64,000 nucleotides of DNA from Rhodococcus sp. Z13 (GTDB taxonomy: Bacteria; Actinomycetota; Actinomycetes; Mycobacteriales; Mycobacteriaceae). The position numbers and the translations under genes are program-made. The first letter of the stretch is position 1. Each line of letters begins with the position of its first letter. Below, in pieces: positions 61,616-64,000 of this stretch. Under the pieces are notes generated by a model that was not told the DNA's origin, did no database searches, and saw only the letters and a list, made by a program, of their open reading frames with translations. Location: the NCBI RefSeq assembly GCF_025837095.1, contig NZ_CP107551.1:4148668-4212667 (forward strand), written 5' to 3'.

Positions 61616-61663
61616 GGACAACACCGTAAGGGACGGGCCCGGCGACGCCGGTGCGGCGAGGGA

Positions 61664-62791
61664 TCAGTAGTCGTCCTCGCCGTAGAGGACCAGCCCGCGG
61701 AGATTCCTGCCGGCATGCATGTCGGCATACCCCTCGTTGATCTCCTCGAGCCTGTAGGTCTTGGTCACGAGGTTGTCGAGATCCAGCTGCCCGTTACGGT
61801 AGAGCTCGAGCAGCTTGGGGATCTGCGAGCGCGGGCCGGTGCCGCCGAAGATGGCGCCCTGCAGGCGCTTCTGCAGCAGCGTGAGTTCGAACAGGCTCAT
61901 CGTCACCTGCGTGTCGCTCGCGTGCCCCATGCCCACGACCACCACCTGACCGCCCTTGCCGGTGAGGCCGAGCGCGGGCCCGATGATGTCGCCGGTGATC
62001 TCACCGACCGTGATGACGGTGACGTCGGCCATCTGCCCCCAGGTGATCTCGCCGATGACGGGGGCGGCCTCCTCGATCGAGGCGAAGGCGTGCGTGGCAC
62101 CGAACTCCTTGGCCTTCTGCCGCTTGAACTCGACCGGGTCGATCGCCACGACGAACCGGGCCCCGGCGTGGGCGGCACCCTGCACCGAGTTGATGCCGAC
62201 ACCGCCGACACCGATCACCACGACCGTGTCGCCGAGTTTGGTGCCGCCGATCGCGGTGGCCGATCCCCAGCCGGTCGCGACGCCGCAGCCGAGCAGCGCG
62301 GCCTTCTCGAGCGGAATGTCCTTCTCGATCTTGATGACCGACGCTTCGTTGACCGTGACGTAGGGCGCGAAGGTGCCGAGCAGACACATCTGCAGCACCG
62401 GTTCGCCGTTGAGCGTCGCGCGGTAGGTCTTGTCCGAGATGGCCTGGCCGGTGAGCAGCCCGGCCCCCTCGTCGCAGATGTTCTGCATGCCCTTGGCGCA
62501 GGCCCGGCAGCGGCCGCAGGCGGGGATGAAGGCGAGGACGACGTGGTCGCCCTCCTCGAGGCCCCGCACCCCCGGCCCCACCTTGGTGACCACACCCGCG
62601 CCCTCGTGCCCACCGAGCACCGGGAAGGACGGCAACGGCGTCGCACCCGACCTCAGATGCTCGTCGGAATGGCACAACCCGCTGGCGGCGAGGCGGACCT
62701 GCACCTCACCGGCGACCGGATCCCCGAGGTCGATCTCCTCGATCTCCCAAGGCCGACCGACACCCTTGACCACTGCCGCTTTCGTCTTCAC
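61664..62791 (-). CDS. Zinc-dependent alcohol dehydrogenase (NDMA-dependent type)
   Basis: 375 residues, MDR superfamily. Catalytic zinc ligands in SGLCHSDEHLRSG (Cys ~38) and GGHEGAG (~62); structural zinc Cys4 in CGRCRACAKGMQNIC (~93-107); Rossmann motif VIGVGGVGINSVQGA (~190). The N-terminal TKAAVVKGVGRPWEIEEIDLGDP is typical of actinobacterial NDMA-dependent alcohol dehydrogenases, which hold NAD tightly. GTG 62791 has GAGGAGG six bases upstream. Substrate unknown. Confidence 0.87.
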   Translation of the reverse strand: MKTKAAVVKGVGRPWEIEEIDLGDPVAGEVQVRLAASGLCHSDEHLRSGATPLPSFPVLGGHEGAGVVTKVGPGVRGLEEGDHVVLAFIPACGRCRACAKGMQNICDEGAGLLTGQAISDKTYRATLNGEPVLQMCLLGTFAPYVTVNEASVIKIEKDIPLEKAALLGCGVATGWGSATAIGGTKLGDTVVVIGVGGVGINSVQGAAHAGARFVVAIDPVEFKRQKAKEFGATHAFASIEEAAPVIGEITWGQMADVTVITVGEITGDIIGPALGLTGKGGQVVVVGMGHASDTQVTMSLFELTLLQKRLQGAIFGGTGPRSQIPKLLELYRNGQLDLDNLVTKTYRLEEINEGYADMHAGRNLRGLVLYGEDDY

Positions 62792-62894
62792 CCGAGCCTC
62801 CTCGACCACGCAAGACATGTGACGTGCATCACGCCGCATTCAAACATCGATCGCGGGGGCGCGGGGTCGATTCGGGAATTCCTTCCGGAGCGGA

Positions 62895-62920
62895 CAGTTA
62901 CCCGCTACATTGAGTAACAG
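62895..62920. promoter_or_regulatory. Inverted repeat upstream of the SRPBCC gene
   Basis: CAGTTAC and GTAACAG (one mismatch in the 7-bp arms) are 12 bases apart in the promoter of the SRPBCC gene. A TACATT box lies between the arms, so a bound regulator would block it. Confidence 0.4.
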
Positions 62921-62943
62921 ACAACCTTCGTGAAGGACGCCAC

Positions 62944-63384
62944 ATGATTCACGTTCGCCACAGCGCGGTCGCGGACATCCCCGTCGACCGTGCGTTCACC
63001 TATATCGACGACTACCGGCACGTGCCCGACTGGATGTTCGGTGTCACGAGGTTCGATCCGGTCGGTGAGCAGCTCAGCGGCCTCGGCGCCCGTTACGACA
63101 CCACCATGCGGGTCGGGCCCAAGAACCTCGACGCGCGCGTGGAAGTGGTGGAGTGGGAACACAATCGCACCATCGTCCTCGAAGCGATCGCGGGATTCTG
63201 CACGGCCTCGTCGTGGACGTTCACCGATCTCGGGGACGCCACCCGCCTCGACGTCGACTTCGGCTACCGGTTGCCCGGTGGGATCGCCGGCCGCACGCTC
63301 GGCATGCTCATCGAGCCGATCGTGGGCACGGCGATCCGGCAGACCGAGCAGGCGCTGCGCACCCGGCTCGGCCAGCTCGTCTGA
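62944..63384 (+). CDS. SRPBCC (START/Bet v1-like) family protein
   Basis: 146 residues with the helix-grip layout: HVRHSAVADIPVDRAFTYIDDYRHVPDW in fragments (VDRAFTYIDDYRHVPDWM), then beta strands and the C-terminal helix. It binds a hydrophobic ligand; polyketide cyclase or lipid-binding roles occur in the family. ATG 62944 has AAGGA seven bases upstream. It converges with hpd. Confidence 0.78.
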   Translation: MIHVRHSAVADIPVDRAFTYIDDYRHVPDWMFGVTRFDPVGEQLSGLGARYDTTMRVGPKNLDARVEVVEWEHNRTIVLEAIAGFCTASSWTFTDLGDATRLDVDFGYRLPGGIAGRTLGMLIEPIVGTAIRQTEQALRTRLGQLV

Positions 63385-63402
63385 CCCGGTTCCCGCGCCG
63401 GC

Positions 63403-64000
<598 letters not shown>

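Overview
The window is GC-rich (about 68-70% by eye), densely packed and oriented in operons, with GTG starts, TANNNT -10 boxes placed 6-8 bases before start codons (leaderless mRNAs), a mycobacterial-type TetR/P450/SDR block and an NDMA-type alcohol dehydrogenase. This points to a mycolate actinomycete, most likely Rhodococcus. I see no tRNA, rRNA, CRISPR array, insertion sequence or phage gene; the segment reads as chromosomal and catabolism-rich.

Region 1 (1-12.8 kb) is mixed housekeeping and regulation: the end of ilvD, a secreted serine protease, a class III adenylate cyclase, a TetR/MFS drug-efflux pair, an AurF-like diiron oxygenase, an IclR regulator, and metY. metY has a leader with a cysteine-rich small ORF and long-range pairing. 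An amidohydrolase, RNase HI, an HhH DNA glycosylase, a MarR regulator and an acyl-CoA thioesterase follow.

Region 2 (12.8-32.2 kb, all minus strand) is the most striking part. In transcription order it encodes an amidase, XdhC, a PucR regulator, an NCS2 nucleobase permease, a three-subunit molybdenum hydroxylase (FAD, 2Fe-2S and Mo subunits) and CoxG. After a strong terminator come HyuA, HyuB, an NmrA-like reductase, an enoyl-CoA hydratase-like protein without the catalytic glutamates, an acyl-CoA ligase and an acyl-CoA dehydrogenase. Most junctions overlap by 1-4 bases. Together they look like one pathway: import of an N-heterocycle, ring hydroxylation, ATP-dependent lactam opening, amide hydrolysis, then CoA activation and oxidation. 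The substrate cannot be named from sequence.

Region 3 (32.2-39.7 kb) holds an MFS carrier, an alpha/beta hydrolase, an F420-type LLM enzyme, a MOSC protein, a MatB-like acyl-CoA synthetase with a divergent IclR regulator and a perfect 17-bp operator, and a DUF2975-like membrane protein with an XRE regulator behind a perfect 32-bp palindrome.

Region 4 (39.7-49.3 kb) has the homogentisate operon (hmgA, an unknown gene, fahA) with a MarR regulator; hpd lies at the far right edge of the window. Next is an IclR-controlled catabolic operon (SnoaL-like protein, two SDRs, a KSTD-like flavoprotein and an MHS transporter).

Region 5 (50-64 kb) includes a DUF3533/Pip-like membrane protein, a short family A DNA polymerase, a methyltransferase/sigma factor/methyltransferase cassette, a 25-bp tandem repeat array, a CYP136-like P450 block, an SDR/kinase/acyl-CoA dehydrogenase operon that resembles a split ACAD10/11 system, a zinc alcohol dehydrogenase, an SRPBCC protein and the end of hpd.
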